Below, piece after piece: positions 36,500-44,915 of a stretch of DNA of 64,000 nt (position 1 is the stretch's first letter; every line of letters begins with the position of its first letter). The notes beneath the pieces are model-generated. The model ran no database searches and was not told where the DNA came from. It was given only the letters and a program-made list of their open reading frames with translations. The position numbers and the translations under genes are program-made. The stretch comes from Bradyrhizobium cosmicum (GTDB lineage: Bacteria; Pseudomonadota; Alphaproteobacteria; Rhizobiales; Xanthobacteraceae). The DNA is taken from assembly GCF_007290395.2 (NCBI RefSeq), contig NZ_CP041656.2:6014001-6078000 (forward strand). Direction: 5' to 3'.

Positions 36500-36610
36500 G
36501 GGCCACGCTCCTTTGCTGACCTGACAGCAGAGGCACGGCTTCGGAACCGCAACAAGTCCTTTTCTGGTAAGCTGCAAGCCATTGATTTAACTGGGGCTGC
36601 AGGTCCATAT

Positions 36611-36625
36611 TTGCGCGATCCGCAA
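36611..36625. promoter_or_regulatory. Inverted repeat between aminotransferase and XRE-cupin genes
   Basis: TTGCG and CGCAA arms with a five-base spacer, 24 bases before the regulator start. A second small repeat, CCTG-CAA-CAGG, follows at about 36628-36638. Candidate operator for the divergent pair. Confidence 0.4.
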
Positions 36626-36648
36626 CACCTGCAACAGGGACCAGGGGC

Positions 36649-37197
36649 ATGAGCGTCGACATCGGTGGACGGCTGCGATTCATCCGGGCGCACCACAAGC
36701 TGTCGCAGCGGGAACTCGCCAAGCGCGCCGGCGTCACCAATTCGACGATCTCGCTGATCGAATCCAACCAGATGAACCCCTCGGTCGGCGCGCTCAAGCG
36801 CATCCTCGACGGCATCCCGATGGGGCTCGCCGAGTTCTTCGCCCTGGAGCCGGAGAGCCGCCGCAAGATCTTCTACCGCTCCGAAGAGCTGACCGAGGTC
36901 GGCAAGAAGCCGATCTCGTACCGGCAGATCGGCGACAATCTGTTCGGCCGCAGCCTGCAGATCCTGAAGGAACGCTACGAGCCCGGCAGCGACACCGGGC
37001 GCGTTCACCTCGTCCATGACGGCGAGGAAGGCGGCATCGTCATCTCCGGCAAGCTCGAAGTCACCGTCGAGGACGAACGCCGCATCCTCAATCCCGGCGA
37101 TGCCTATTATTTCGAGAGCCGCCGCCCGCATCGCTTCCGCTGCGTCGGCGGCAAGCCGTGCGAGGTGATCTCGGCCTGCACGCCGCCGACGTTTTGA
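36649..37197 (+). CDS. XRE-cupin transcriptional regulator (PuuR-like)
   Basis: 182 residues, the same length class as E. coli PuuR. XRE helix-turn-helix at about residues 5-60 (RLRFIRAHHKLSQRELAKRAGVTNSTISLIE), cupin barrel at about 105-180 ending DAYYFESRRPHRFRCVG. It is divergent from the aminotransferase/DadA operon, with 149 bases between starts, and probably represses it in the absence of an amine. It is shorter than and distinct from the XRE-cupin protein at 33076. Confidence 0.9.
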   Translation: MSVDIGGRLRFIRAHHKLSQRELAKRAGVTNSTISLIESNQMNPSVGALKRILDGIPMGLAEFFALEPESRRKIFYRSEELTEVGKKPISYRQIGDNLFGRSLQILKERYEPGSDTGRVHLVHDGEEGGIVISGKLEVTVEDERRILNPGDAYYFESRRPHRFRCVGGKPCEVISACTPPTF

Positions 37198-37343
37198 ATT
37201 TCGTCCGCGTTATCCGGGATCCTACGGAGTCCCCCGGTGTCTTACGGAGCTTGACGCAGCTCAATTTCCACGCGCGAAACCTCTATATGTTGCGAGCCGT
37301 AGCCGAGAGGCATTCCGGGGCCGCTTCGCAACGAGGCTCGCAG

Positions 37344-37496
37344 ATGAAGATCACACTCGCCAATGCTGAAGCCGCACTCGACGAAGTGCTGCGCGACACC
37401 GACAAGCTCCATTCACGGGAGCTGCGCAAGGTCATCGCCGAGTATATCGAGACGCAGCGCGAGGCGCTGAAGGCTCTCCGCAAGAAGCTGCATTGA
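37344..37496 (+). CDS. 50-residue helical hypothetical protein
   Basis: 50 residues from ATG 37344 with GAGG about 8 bases upstream; an ATG at 37287 in the same frame gives a less typical N-terminus. The sequence KITLANAEAALDEVLRDT followed by ELRKVIAEYIETQREALKALR is a charged helical bundle. No domain recognised; convergent with the molybdoenzyme operon. Confidence 0.55.
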   Translation: MKITLANAEAALDEVLRDTDKLHSRELRKVIAEYIETQREALKALRKKLH

Positions 37497-37538
37497 CGGC
37501 ACGCGGCGGAGCGAGACGGTCTCGCCCCGCCTGCTGCC

Positions 37539-39800
37539 TCAAAGCTGCGTCAGCAAGTCCTCGATCCGGATCGGGAAACGACGCACCCGCACGCCGGTCG
37601 CATGCCAGACCGCATTGGCGACCGCGCCGGCGCTGCCGGTGATCCCGATCTCCCCGACGCCCTTGATGCCGAGCGCATTGACATGCGGATCGTGCTCCTC
37701 GACCGTGATCACATCGAGCGGCGGCACATCGGCATTCACGGGGATGTGGTACTCGCCGAGATTGGCGTTCATGATCCGCCCGCTGCGGCGGTCGGTGACG
37801 GCCTCCTCATGCAGCGCGAAGGACATGCCCCAGATCATGCCGCCGAACAGCTGGCTCTGCACCATGCGCGGATTGACGATACGTCCCGCCGCGAAGGCGC
37901 CGACCATGCGGCTGACGCGGATTTGGCCGAGCTCGGGATCGACCTTCACCTCCGCGAACACAGCGCCATGCGCGTGCATCGCATACTCCTCCATCGCCGC
38001 GGGGTTCGGCGCGCCGGTGCCGCGCGCCTCGACCTCGGCGAAGCCGGCCCGTGCGAGAATCTCGACGTAGCTTTCGCCGCGGCTCTCGTCGTCGCGCCGG
38101 ATCAACCTGCCGTCACGCGCGATCACGCCGGCATTCCCCGCGCCGAACAGCGGCGAGCGCTCGTCGCCGGTCGCGAGATCGGCGAGCTTTGCGACCACGG
38201 CCGCACCGGCGCTATGGATCGCCGCGCCCGCGGTCGCGGTGTGTGCGGAGCCGCCGGCGATGCCGGCATCGGGCAGGTCGGACGTGCCGGCCTTGAACTC
38301 GACGCGGTCGATATCGAGACCGAGTTCATCGGCCGCGATCTGGGCGAGCGCCGTCCACGCGCCCTGCCCCATGTCATGCGCCCCGATCTCCATCGCCCCG
38401 CTGCCGTCGCGCCGGATCACCGCGCGCGCCTCGGCCTGGAACATCAACGCCGGGAAGGTCGCTGTACCCATGCCCCAGCCGACCAGGAGGCCGGCATCGT
38501 CGCGCATCTGCCGCGGCTGCAGCGACCGCTTCGACCAGCCGAACCGCGCTGCACCCTGCTCGTAGCAGGCGCGCAGGGCCTTCGACGAAAACGGTTTTCC
38601 CGTGATCGGCTCGACCTCGGCATAGTTCTTTAAGCGGAAGGCAAGCGGATCGATGCCGCACGCCCAGGCCATCTCGTCGATCGCGCTCTCCAGCGCGATG
38701 GAGCCTGTCGCCTCGCCCGGCGCGCGCATGAACAGCGGCGTGCCGGTGTTGACGCGCACGGCGTCGTGCGAGGTGCGGATCGAAGGCGCCGCATAGAGCG
38801 TATGCGAGGCATCGGCGGCAGGCTCGTAGAAGTCGTCGAACGTGCTCGACACCGTTCTCGCATGATGATCGAGCGCGGTCAGGCGTCCCTCGCTGTCAGT
38901 GCCGATGCGCAGCCGCTGACGCGTCGGCGCGCGGTGGCCGACCGGGCCATACATCTGCTCGCGGCGCAGTACGAGCTTGACCGGCTTGCCGACCAGCTTT
39001 GCCGCCATGAGACCGAGGACCGGGGGGCCCGCCATCAATCCCTTGGAGCCGAAGCCGCCGCCGAGAAAGGGGCTGCGGATGTGGATCTTGTCATGCGCGA
39101 TGCCGAACAGCTCGGCAACGCGCGCGAGCGACAGCATGAGACCCTGGGTCGGCATGTCGATTTGCACATTGTCGCCGTCCCAGGCAGCCACGATCGCATG
39201 CGGCTCCATGGCGTTGTGATATTGCGGCGGCGTCTCGTAAACCGCGTCGATCTGCTTGTCGGCCGCGGCAAGGCCCGCCTCGACATCGCCGCGGTGGTTC
39301 TCCGTGGGATTGCCGACACCGACGACCGGCGGCACGAAACTTTCGCCGGCGTCGAGTCCGACGAGCGCAGGCAGCACCTCATAACGCGGCGCCAGCAGCA
39401 CCGCGCCTTCCGTCGCCGCCTCCAGCGTTTCGGCGATCACGACGGCGATGGGCTGGTTGGCGTAACGGACCTCATTGCTCTGCAAGACCTCCATCCGGAA
39501 CACGAACGGATTGGTCTTGATCTCGGGATCGATGGCGAGCTGTGGCTTGTGGTCCGGCGTCATGACGTCGACGACGCCGGGATGGCGCTTGGCCGCGGCG
39601 ACATCGAGCGAGGTCACGCGGCCGTGCGCGATGCTGGCGGCCGCGATCACGGCGAACAGCATCCCGGGCGGGTGATTGTCGGCGGCATAGGTCGCCTGCC
39701 CCCTGACCTTGAAGACGCCGTCGCGGCGGGTCAGCGGCTGGCCGATGCTCGAGCCGTGGCGCAGATGGGCGGGAGCGCTGGTGAGATTGAGCTCAGGCAT
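37539..39800 (-). CDS. Molybdopterin-binding subunit of PaoC-like aldehyde oxidoreductase
   Basis: 753 residues from ATG 39800, overlapping the FAD-subunit stop by 8 bases. Xanthine oxidase-family large subunit: N-terminal RRDGVFKVRGQATYAAD, SPFLGGGFGSKGL in the middle, and the catalytic Glu region GVGEIGITGSAGAV at the C-terminus. It binds the molybdenum cofactor and oxidises aldehydes or heterocycles. The operon order Fe-S, FAD, Mo matches E. coli paoABC (yagTSR). Whether it is periplasmic, like PaoABC, is uncertain because no Tat signal is seen on the small subunit. Confidence 0.88.
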   Translation of the reverse strand: MPELNLTSAPAHLRHGSSIGQPLTRRDGVFKVRGQATYAADNHPPGMLFAVIAAASIAHGRVTSLDVAAAKRHPGVVDVMTPDHKPQLAIDPEIKTNPFVFRMEVLQSNEVRYANQPIAVVIAETLEAATEGAVLLAPRYEVLPALVGLDAGESFVPPVVGVGNPTENHRGDVEAGLAAADKQIDAVYETPPQYHNAMEPHAIVAAWDGDNVQIDMPTQGLMLSLARVAELFGIAHDKIHIRSPFLGGGFGSKGLMAGPPVLGLMAAKLVGKPVKLVLRREQMYGPVGHRAPTRQRLRIGTDSEGRLTALDHHARTVSSTFDDFYEPAADASHTLYAAPSIRTSHDAVRVNTGTPLFMRAPGEATGSIALESAIDEMAWACGIDPLAFRLKNYAEVEPITGKPFSSKALRACYEQGAARFGWSKRSLQPRQMRDDAGLLVGWGMGTATFPALMFQAEARAVIRRDGSGAMEIGAHDMGQGAWTALAQIAADELGLDIDRVEFKAGTSDLPDAGIAGGSAHTATAGAAIHSAGAAVVAKLADLATGDERSPLFGAGNAGVIARDGRLIRRDDESRGESYVEILARAGFAEVEARGTGAPNPAAMEEYAMHAHGAVFAEVKVDPELGQIRVSRMVGAFAAGRIVNPRMVQSQLFGGMIWGMSFALHEEAVTDRRSGRIMNANLGEYHIPVNADVPPLDVITVEEHDPHVNALGIKGVGEIGITGSAGAVANAVWHATGVRVRRFPIRIEDLLTQL

Positions 39801-40848
39801 GGATGGCTCCGGAGGTCGAGGCAAAGGGAGACGCCGGCAGCGCGGGAATGCGCGCGGGCGTGCCGGCGGCGGCGAGAGTCAGCGCGCGCACGACGATGCG
39901 GCGCGCGAGCTCGATCTTGAAGGCGTTGTCGCCGGACGGCTTTGCGTCGGTGAGCGCACGCCAAGCGGCTTCCTGAAAAGCGTCAGCTGTGGGGGCGACG
40001 CCCCTAAGCACGTCCTCCGCGGCGCGTGCGCGCCAGGGCTTTGCAGCGACACCGCCGAGCGCAAGCCGCACCTCGGCGATCTTGCCGTTCTCGATCTGCA
40101 ACGCAGCGGCAGCCGAGACGACAGCGAAGGCATAAGACGTGCGCTCGCGAACCTTGAGGTAGCGCGCATGCCCCGCGAAGCCGCGCGCGGCAGGCGGCAG
40201 ACGCACCGCGACGATGAGATCGCCGGGCTCCAGCGCGAAGTCTCGCTCGGGCGTATCGCCCGGCAGGCGATGCAACGCATCGAGGGCGATCTCGCGGCGG
40301 CCGTTCCTCCCCTCGATCTCGACGATGGCGTCGAGCGCGAGCAGCGGAACGCAGAAGTCCGACGGATTGGTCGCGATGCAGCTCTCGCTCCAGCCGAGCA
40401 CGGCGTGGGTGCGGTTCTCGCCGTCGCGGGCGTCGCAGCCAGAGCCGGCCTCACGCTTGTTGCAACGGCTGGCCGTGTCGTAGAAATACGCGCAGCGCGT
40501 CCGTTGCAGGAGATTGCCGCCGACGGTGGCGGCATTGCGCAGTTGCGCCGAGGCGCCAGAGAGCAGCGCTTCGGCGACGGCCGGATAGGACCTTGCAAAG
40601 CCAGCATCATGAGCGAGATCCGCGTTGCTCACGAGCGCGCCGATGCGCAATGACCCGTCGGAGAGCGTTTCGATCTGATCGAGCCCGTCGAGATGTGTGA
40701 CATCGACCAGACGATCCGGCCGGCTCACGCCGCCCTTCATCAGATCGAGCAGATTGGTGCCGGCGGCAAGATAGACAGCGCCCGGCTGGGTGGCGGCGGC
40801 GACGGCTTCGGCAACCGTGGCGGGCCTGACATAGTCGAACTGTTTCAT
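39793..40848 (-). CDS. FAD subunit of PaoB-like aldehyde oxidoreductase, with 4Fe-4S insertion
   Basis: 351 residues. FAD-binding CO dehydrogenase medium-chain type (AAGTNLLDLMKGGVSRPDRL; GNLLQRTRCAYFYD). Four cysteines in the segment after the FAD motif (RTRC, SRCNKRE, GSGC, SESC) match the extra 4Fe-4S cluster known in PaoB and absent from ordinary xanthine dehydrogenases. It carries electrons between the molybdenum centre and FAD. Overlaps both neighbours by a few bases, a sign of tight coupling. Confidence 0.88.
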   Translation of the reverse strand: MKQFDYVRPATVAEAVAAATQPGAVYLAAGTNLLDLMKGGVSRPDRLVDVTHLDGLDQIETLSDGSLRIGALVSNADLAHDAGFARSYPAVAEALLSGASAQLRNAATVGGNLLQRTRCAYFYDTASRCNKREAGSGCDARDGENRTHAVLGWSESCIATNPSDFCVPLLALDAIVEIEGRNGRREIALDALHRLPGDTPERDFALEPGDLIVAVRLPPAARGFAGHARYLKVRERTSYAFAVVSAAAALQIENGKIAEVRLALGGVAAKPWRARAAEDVLRGVAPTADAFQEAAWRALTDAKPSGDNAFKIELARRIVVRALTLAAAGTPARIPALPASPFASTSGAIHA

Positions 40849-41342
40849 GCGGAGCGCCTCTGGTTGGATTCATCGGCGCCGGCCTGCGCTTCGAGCACGG
40901 CATCGACGATGCCGGCATAGGCGCCGCAGCGGCAGAGATTGCCGCTCATGCATTCGCGGATGCGCTCGGGGTCGTTGCCGGCCTGGGCCTCCTGCATCAT
41001 GCCGATCGCGCTCATGATCTGGCCTGGCGTGCAGAAGCCGCACTGGAATCCGTCATGGGCGATGAAGGCTGCCTGCACCGGATGAAGCTGGTCGCCGCGC
41101 GCAACACCTTCGATGGTCAGGATGTCGGCGCCGTCGTGGCTGACGGCGAGGGCGAGGCAGGAATTGATCCGCTTGCCGTCGACGAGAATGGTGCAGGCGC
41201 CGCACTGGCCGCGGTCGCATCCCTTCTTGGTTCCGGTCAGATCGAGGCGCTCACGCAGGAGATCGAGCAGCGTGACGCGCGGATCGTCGAGGACGAAGTC
41301 GCGCCGCGCACCGTTCACGGTGAGGCTGATGGAGTGGTTCAT
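40845..41342 (-). CDS. 2Fe-2S subunit of aldehyde oxidoreductase (PaoA-like)
   Basis: 165 residues, first gene of the operon. Plant-type 2Fe-2S motif in GCDRGQCGACTILVDGKRIN and the second cluster in QCGFCTPGQIM and NLCRCGAY, all eight cysteines present. It lacks the Tat signal that E. coli PaoA has, so the complex may stay in the cytosol. Divergent from the TetR gene at 41582. Confidence 0.9.
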   Translation of the reverse strand: MNHSISLTVNGARRDFVLDDPRVTLLDLLRERLDLTGTKKGCDRGQCGACTILVDGKRINSCLALAVSHDGADILTIEGVARGDQLHPVQAAFIAHDGFQCGFCTPGQIMSAIGMMQEAQAGNDPERIRECMSGNLCRCGAYAGIVDAVLEAQAGADESNQRRSA

Positions 41343-41581
41343 ACAAGGCTCCGATCAGATATGGACATGAGTCGTCGGCCAGCGTGCCACCTCCGTGGCC
41401 GCCGTCGACATGTGTCGGCGAGGCAGAGCCCGGCCAACATCCCAGCGAAGATACGGAGGCACCCTCCGCTTAACAAGGGCTGCCGCTAAATATTTGGAAT
41501 TCGTCAAAAGCCCGTGCGCCACCAACGCGATGGAGCCCGGCAAGGGTTCAATCTAACCAATTCGTGATCTACATTGCCGGC

Positions 41582-42220
41582 ATGGACGACCACACCGACC
41601 AGACCCGGAAGCCCCGCGCCGACGCCGTGCGTAACCGCGAGCGCGTGCTCGAAGCGGCCAAGGCCGTGTTCAACGCCGGTGGCCCCGAGGCGAGCCTGGA
41701 GGCCGTGGCAAAGCGCGCCGGCGTCGGCATCGGCACGCTCTACCGGCATTTTCCGACGCGCGAGGATCTGTTCGAGGCGGTGTACCGGCGCGAGGTCGAG
41801 CAGCTCAGCGAGCTCGCCGAGCAGTTGAAGAACGCCAAGGATCCGGTCGACGCACTGCGGCGCTGGCTGCGCTCCAACGTCGAATTCGTTGCCACGAAAA
41901 AAGGCATGTCGGCGGCGCTGGCGCTGACGTTCCAGAGTTCCTCGGAACTCGCGGCGTTCTCGATGGACCGGCTGACCAAGGCGATCGGTTCGCTGCTCGA
42001 CCGCGCGGTTGCAGCCGGCCAGATGCGTGGCGACGTCAGCCCGGAGGACCTGCTGCGGGCTCTCGTCGGCATGTGCTACATGCACGACCAGCCCGGCTGG
42101 CAATCGTCGGTGCTGCGCATGCTCGACGTGTTCGTGGACGGGCTGCGGGTGCAGCCCGCCGCCAGGGCCAGGCCCCGCACAGCCAGATCCGCGAAGCCGG
42201 CGGTGAAACGCAAGCGATAG
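41582..42220 (+). CDS. TetR/AcrR-family regulator
   Basis: 212 residues from ATG 41582; a GTG six codons upstream is an alternative. Helix-turn-helix at about residues 12-60 (NRERVLEAAKAVFNAGG ... GIGTLYRHFPTREDLFE), then an all-helical ligand domain and a basic C-terminal tail. It is divergent from the molybdoenzyme operon with about 240 bases between, and probably controls it. Effector unknown. Confidence 0.88.
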   Translation: MDDHTDQTRKPRADAVRNRERVLEAAKAVFNAGGPEASLEAVAKRAGVGIGTLYRHFPTREDLFEAVYRREVEQLSELAEQLKNAKDPVDALRRWLRSNVEFVATKKGMSAALALTFQSSSELAAFSMDRLTKAIGSLLDRAVAAGQMRGDVSPEDLLRALVGMCYMHDQPGWQSSVLRMLDVFVDGLRVQPAARARPRTARSAKPAVKRKR

Positions 42221-42286
42221 CGCGCCCGTATTTCCAAAAGGCCATGCTAGGATCGGCATCGCCGGGATTTCAACGCGGAGCCTGTC

Positions 42287-42694
42287 ATGCGCATCGCCGC
42301 CCTGCTCGTCACTATCAGCGTCATCTTCAGCTCCGTCGCGGCATACGCCGACGACGTCACCGCGGCACAAGGCGTCATCCGCGCCCAGGAACAGGCCTTT
42401 GCGCGCGATGATGCGGCCGGAGCCTATTCCCATGCCGCGCCGGCGATCCGGGAGATCTTCCCCGCGCCGGACATCTTCATGTCGATGGTGCAGAACGGTT
42501 ACGCGCCGGTCTACCGGCACAAGAGCTTCGAGTTCGGCGACAGCAAAAGCGAAGGCGGCTCGATCTCGCAGCACGTTCACATCGTCGATGCCAATGGTGA
42601 GGCCTGGGAGGCGCTCTATACGCTCGAGTTGCAGCCGAATGGCAGCTACAAGATCACCGGCTGCTCGCTATTGAAGGTGGGACGGGAAGTCTAG
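42287..42694 (+). CDS. DUF4864 secreted protein
   Basis: 135 residues with a signal peptide (IAALLVTISVIFSSVAAYA). The mature part starts with VTAAQGVIRAQEQAFARDDA and ends with the GCSLL segment typical of DUF4864, an NTF2-like periplasmic family of unknown function. It converges on the MFS gene with a 4-base overlap of the stops. Confidence 0.7.
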   Translation: MRIAALLVTISVIFSSVAAYADDVTAAQGVIRAQEQAFARDDAAGAYSHAAPAIREIFPAPDIFMSMVQNGYAPVYRHKSFEFGDSKSEGGSISQHVHIVDANGEAWEALYTLELQPNGSYKITGCSLLKVGREV

Positions 42695-43956
42695 GTCGCA
42701 AAACCCGGTCCGGCCTTGACCGCGTTCATCCGCGACCGGATCAGCAGCGTCACGACGATGCCAATGTTGAGCGCGTTCCATGCCACGCCGTTGGCGAAGG
42801 CTGCAGCATACGAGCCGGTGGCATCGAAGATGATGCCGGAGACCCAGCCGCCGAACGACATGCCGAATACCGACGCAAAGATCACGATGCCGACGCGGGT
42901 CGCAGCCTCGCTCGCCGGCATCGCCTCGCGCACGATGATGGCGTAGCTCGGCACGATGCCGCCCTGGAACAGGCCGAACATCGCGGAAATGATGTAGAGC
43001 GAGGTGAGGCTGTCGAAGAACAGATAGAACACCAGCGCAAAGCCTTGCGCCAACGCCCCGACCAGCAGCGTGCGGATGCCGCCGATCTTGTCGGCGAGAT
43101 AGCCCGAGCCGATCCGGCTGACGATGCCGCAGGCCATCATCAGCGACAGCATCTCGGCACCGCGCGCCACGCCATAGCCGAGGTCGCCGCAATAGGCGAC
43201 GATATGCACCTGCGGCATCGCCATCGCGACGCAGCAGGAGATGCTGGCGATCGAGAGCAGCACCGTCAGCGTGTTGGTCGAAAGCTTCAGATCGACCCGT
43301 GGCGGCGGCGCATTGGCGTGGTCGTGGACCTTGTCGTCGCCGATCTGCGCGCGCAGGACCAGCACGAGGATGGTCATCAGGCTGACGCAGACGAGGGCGA
43401 TCCCGACATGGGTGTAGCGCCAGCCGATCGTCGCCATCCCCGTGCTGATAAGCGGCGGCCACATCGTGCCGGCGACATAATTGCCGCTCGCGACGATGGT
43501 CACGGCGAGCCCGCGATAGCGCTCGAACCAGTGCGAAGCCTCTGCCATCAGCGGCGCGAAGGTCGCCGACGTGCCGAGCCCGATCAGGAAATACGCCGCG
43601 ACGAACTGCCAGAGCTGGGTCGAGAGCCCTGCCAGCACATTGGCGACGCCCAGAAACGCGATGCTGATCGCCATCGCCGGCACAATACCGAACTTGTCGG
43701 TGATCTTGCCCGCGATCACACCGCCGAGCCCGAAGCCGAACATCATCAGCGTGAACGCCAGCGACACCGCGCCGCGCGTGGCGGCGAATTCGGTCTGCAC
43801 CACGGGAATCACGACCACCACCGCCCACATGCCGACGCCGCCGATCGAGCCGATCAGAAGCGCAATGACAAGGCGCACCCAGGCCTGACGCGAATCAGGG
43901 GTGAATGTTTCAGGTATTTGTCCGGGGTGATTTGGTGCGTGCACGGCGCGAACCAT
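42691..43956 (-). CDS. MFS transporter
   Basis: 421 residues from ATG 43956; an ATG 16 codons upstream is an alternative. Twelve hydrophobic helices, MFS loop motif GKITDKFGIVPAMAI between helices 2 and 3, and the second-half equivalent GYLADKIGGIRTLLVG. It resembles monocarboxylate/oxalate-formate-type permeases. Substrate unknown. It sits beside the copper group on the opposite strand; nothing links them. Confidence 0.85.
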   Translation of the reverse strand: MVRAVHAPNHPGQIPETFTPDSRQAWVRLVIALLIGSIGGVGMWAVVVVIPVVQTEFAATRGAVSLAFTLMMFGFGLGGVIAGKITDKFGIVPAMAISIAFLGVANVLAGLSTQLWQFVAAYFLIGLGTSATFAPLMAEASHWFERYRGLAVTIVASGNYVAGTMWPPLISTGMATIGWRYTHVGIALVCVSLMTILVLVLRAQIGDDKVHDHANAPPPRVDLKLSTNTLTVLLSIASISCCVAMAMPQVHIVAYCGDLGYGVARGAEMLSLMMACGIVSRIGSGYLADKIGGIRTLLVGALAQGFALVFYLFFDSLTSLYIISAMFGLFQGGIVPSYAIIVREAMPASEAATRVGIVIFASVFGMSFGGWVSGIIFDATGSYAAAFANGVAWNALNIGIVVTLLIRSRMNAVKAGPGFAT

Positions 43957-44129
43957 GTTCGCTGATCGCCCTGCGGTCAAGCATCGTGCCGCGATATTGG
44001 GCATGCGCGGTGCACTGCGGTAAGAAGAGCTTGGCGAAATGGCGTTTTGCCATTAGTTTGCAATCTGCGTGTGCAACATTGCCGCGCATTGGGCCAATCG
44101 ACGGTATGTTGCTGCAATTGACGCGATCG

Positions 44130-44549
44130 ATGCGGATCAGGGTGGGGCGGATCATCGCCCTCGCCTATCTGTTCTGCGTGCTCGCGCCGGCGGCAAGCCT
44201 CGCCTGGGGCGCCGGTGCGGCGCCATGCCTCGACGGCGCAATCCTCGCCGACCTGGTACCGGCGCATCATCAGATGCAGGCCGACCACATGCCTGGCGTC
44301 GCGTCGCATGACCATTCGGGACCGCACGCGCATCACCAGATCGCCGCGCAGGACGCACCGGTCCAGCATCATCATGACGACAAGGGCAAAGCGGGCCCCT
44401 GCTGCGCGATGATGTGCGTCAGCGCGCTGCCGGCCGATCTGCCTGCCGTCGCCAAGCCGGTCCTGCCCATCTCCGCCTGCGCGCCGGATATCGTTGTGAG
44501 TCTCCACAGCGAGGCGCCGCCCCTGCTCTACCGCCCTCCCATCGCCTGA
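44130..44549 (+). CDS. His-rich exported protein of the copper group
   Basis: 139 residues from ATG 44130; an ATG at 44106 in the same frame is possible. Signal peptide (VGRIIALAYLFCVLAPAASLAW), then a histidine-rich middle (HHQMQADHMPG, HDHSGPHAHHQ, HHHDDKG) and a Cys pair in GPCCAMMC. These look like metal-binding groups, likely for copper in the periplasm, and the downstream genes are copper-related. No family name recognised. Confidence 0.65.
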   Translation: MRIRVGRIIALAYLFCVLAPAASLAWGAGAAPCLDGAILADLVPAHHQMQADHMPGVASHDHSGPHAHHQIAAQDAPVQHHHDDKGKAGPCCAMMCVSALPADLPAVAKPVLPISACAPDIVVSLHSEAPPLLYRPPIA

Positions 44550-44624
44550 CCTGACAAGAGGAATTGAGGCTCCGCGCGTCCGCGCGCGTGCGCCTTTGGT
44601 CTTCGGACAGATCAGGGATCAATC

Positions 44625-44906
44625 ATGATTACGCTTCTCGGGGCGGAGTTCGCCGCTGCATCGACAGCGCGTGGACGACACTTCCTATCCTGTTGCCTGC
44701 TGGCCGCGGCCGCGCTGGCGCTCACTGGCTGCATACCGGCAACGACGTACGTGGCCACCGCCGACCCTGCCGATCCCGCGGCCAAGGTCGCGGCTGCCGG
44801 CTATCGGTCGACGATCGCGCCTTACACCGGCCTGCGGCCTGCGGCGCCGGCACCATGGCGCGACCGCAACGACGCCGTTACGCCGCAGCCGAAGCAAGAC
44901 CGGTAG
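44625..44906 (+). CDS. Small lipoprotein of the copper group
   Basis: 93 residues with a lipobox LTGC; the Cys is residue 36 after a long N-region. The mature part is short, Ala/Pro-rich, about 57 residues. It precedes the channel gene by 9 bases and is presumably in the same operon. No function known. Confidence 0.6.
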   Translation: MITLLGAEFAAASTARGRHFLSCCLLAAAALALTGCIPATTYVATADPADPAAKVAAAGYRSTIAPYTGLRPAAPAPWRDRNDAVTPQPKQDR

Positions 44907-44915
44907 GCGCGCGCC

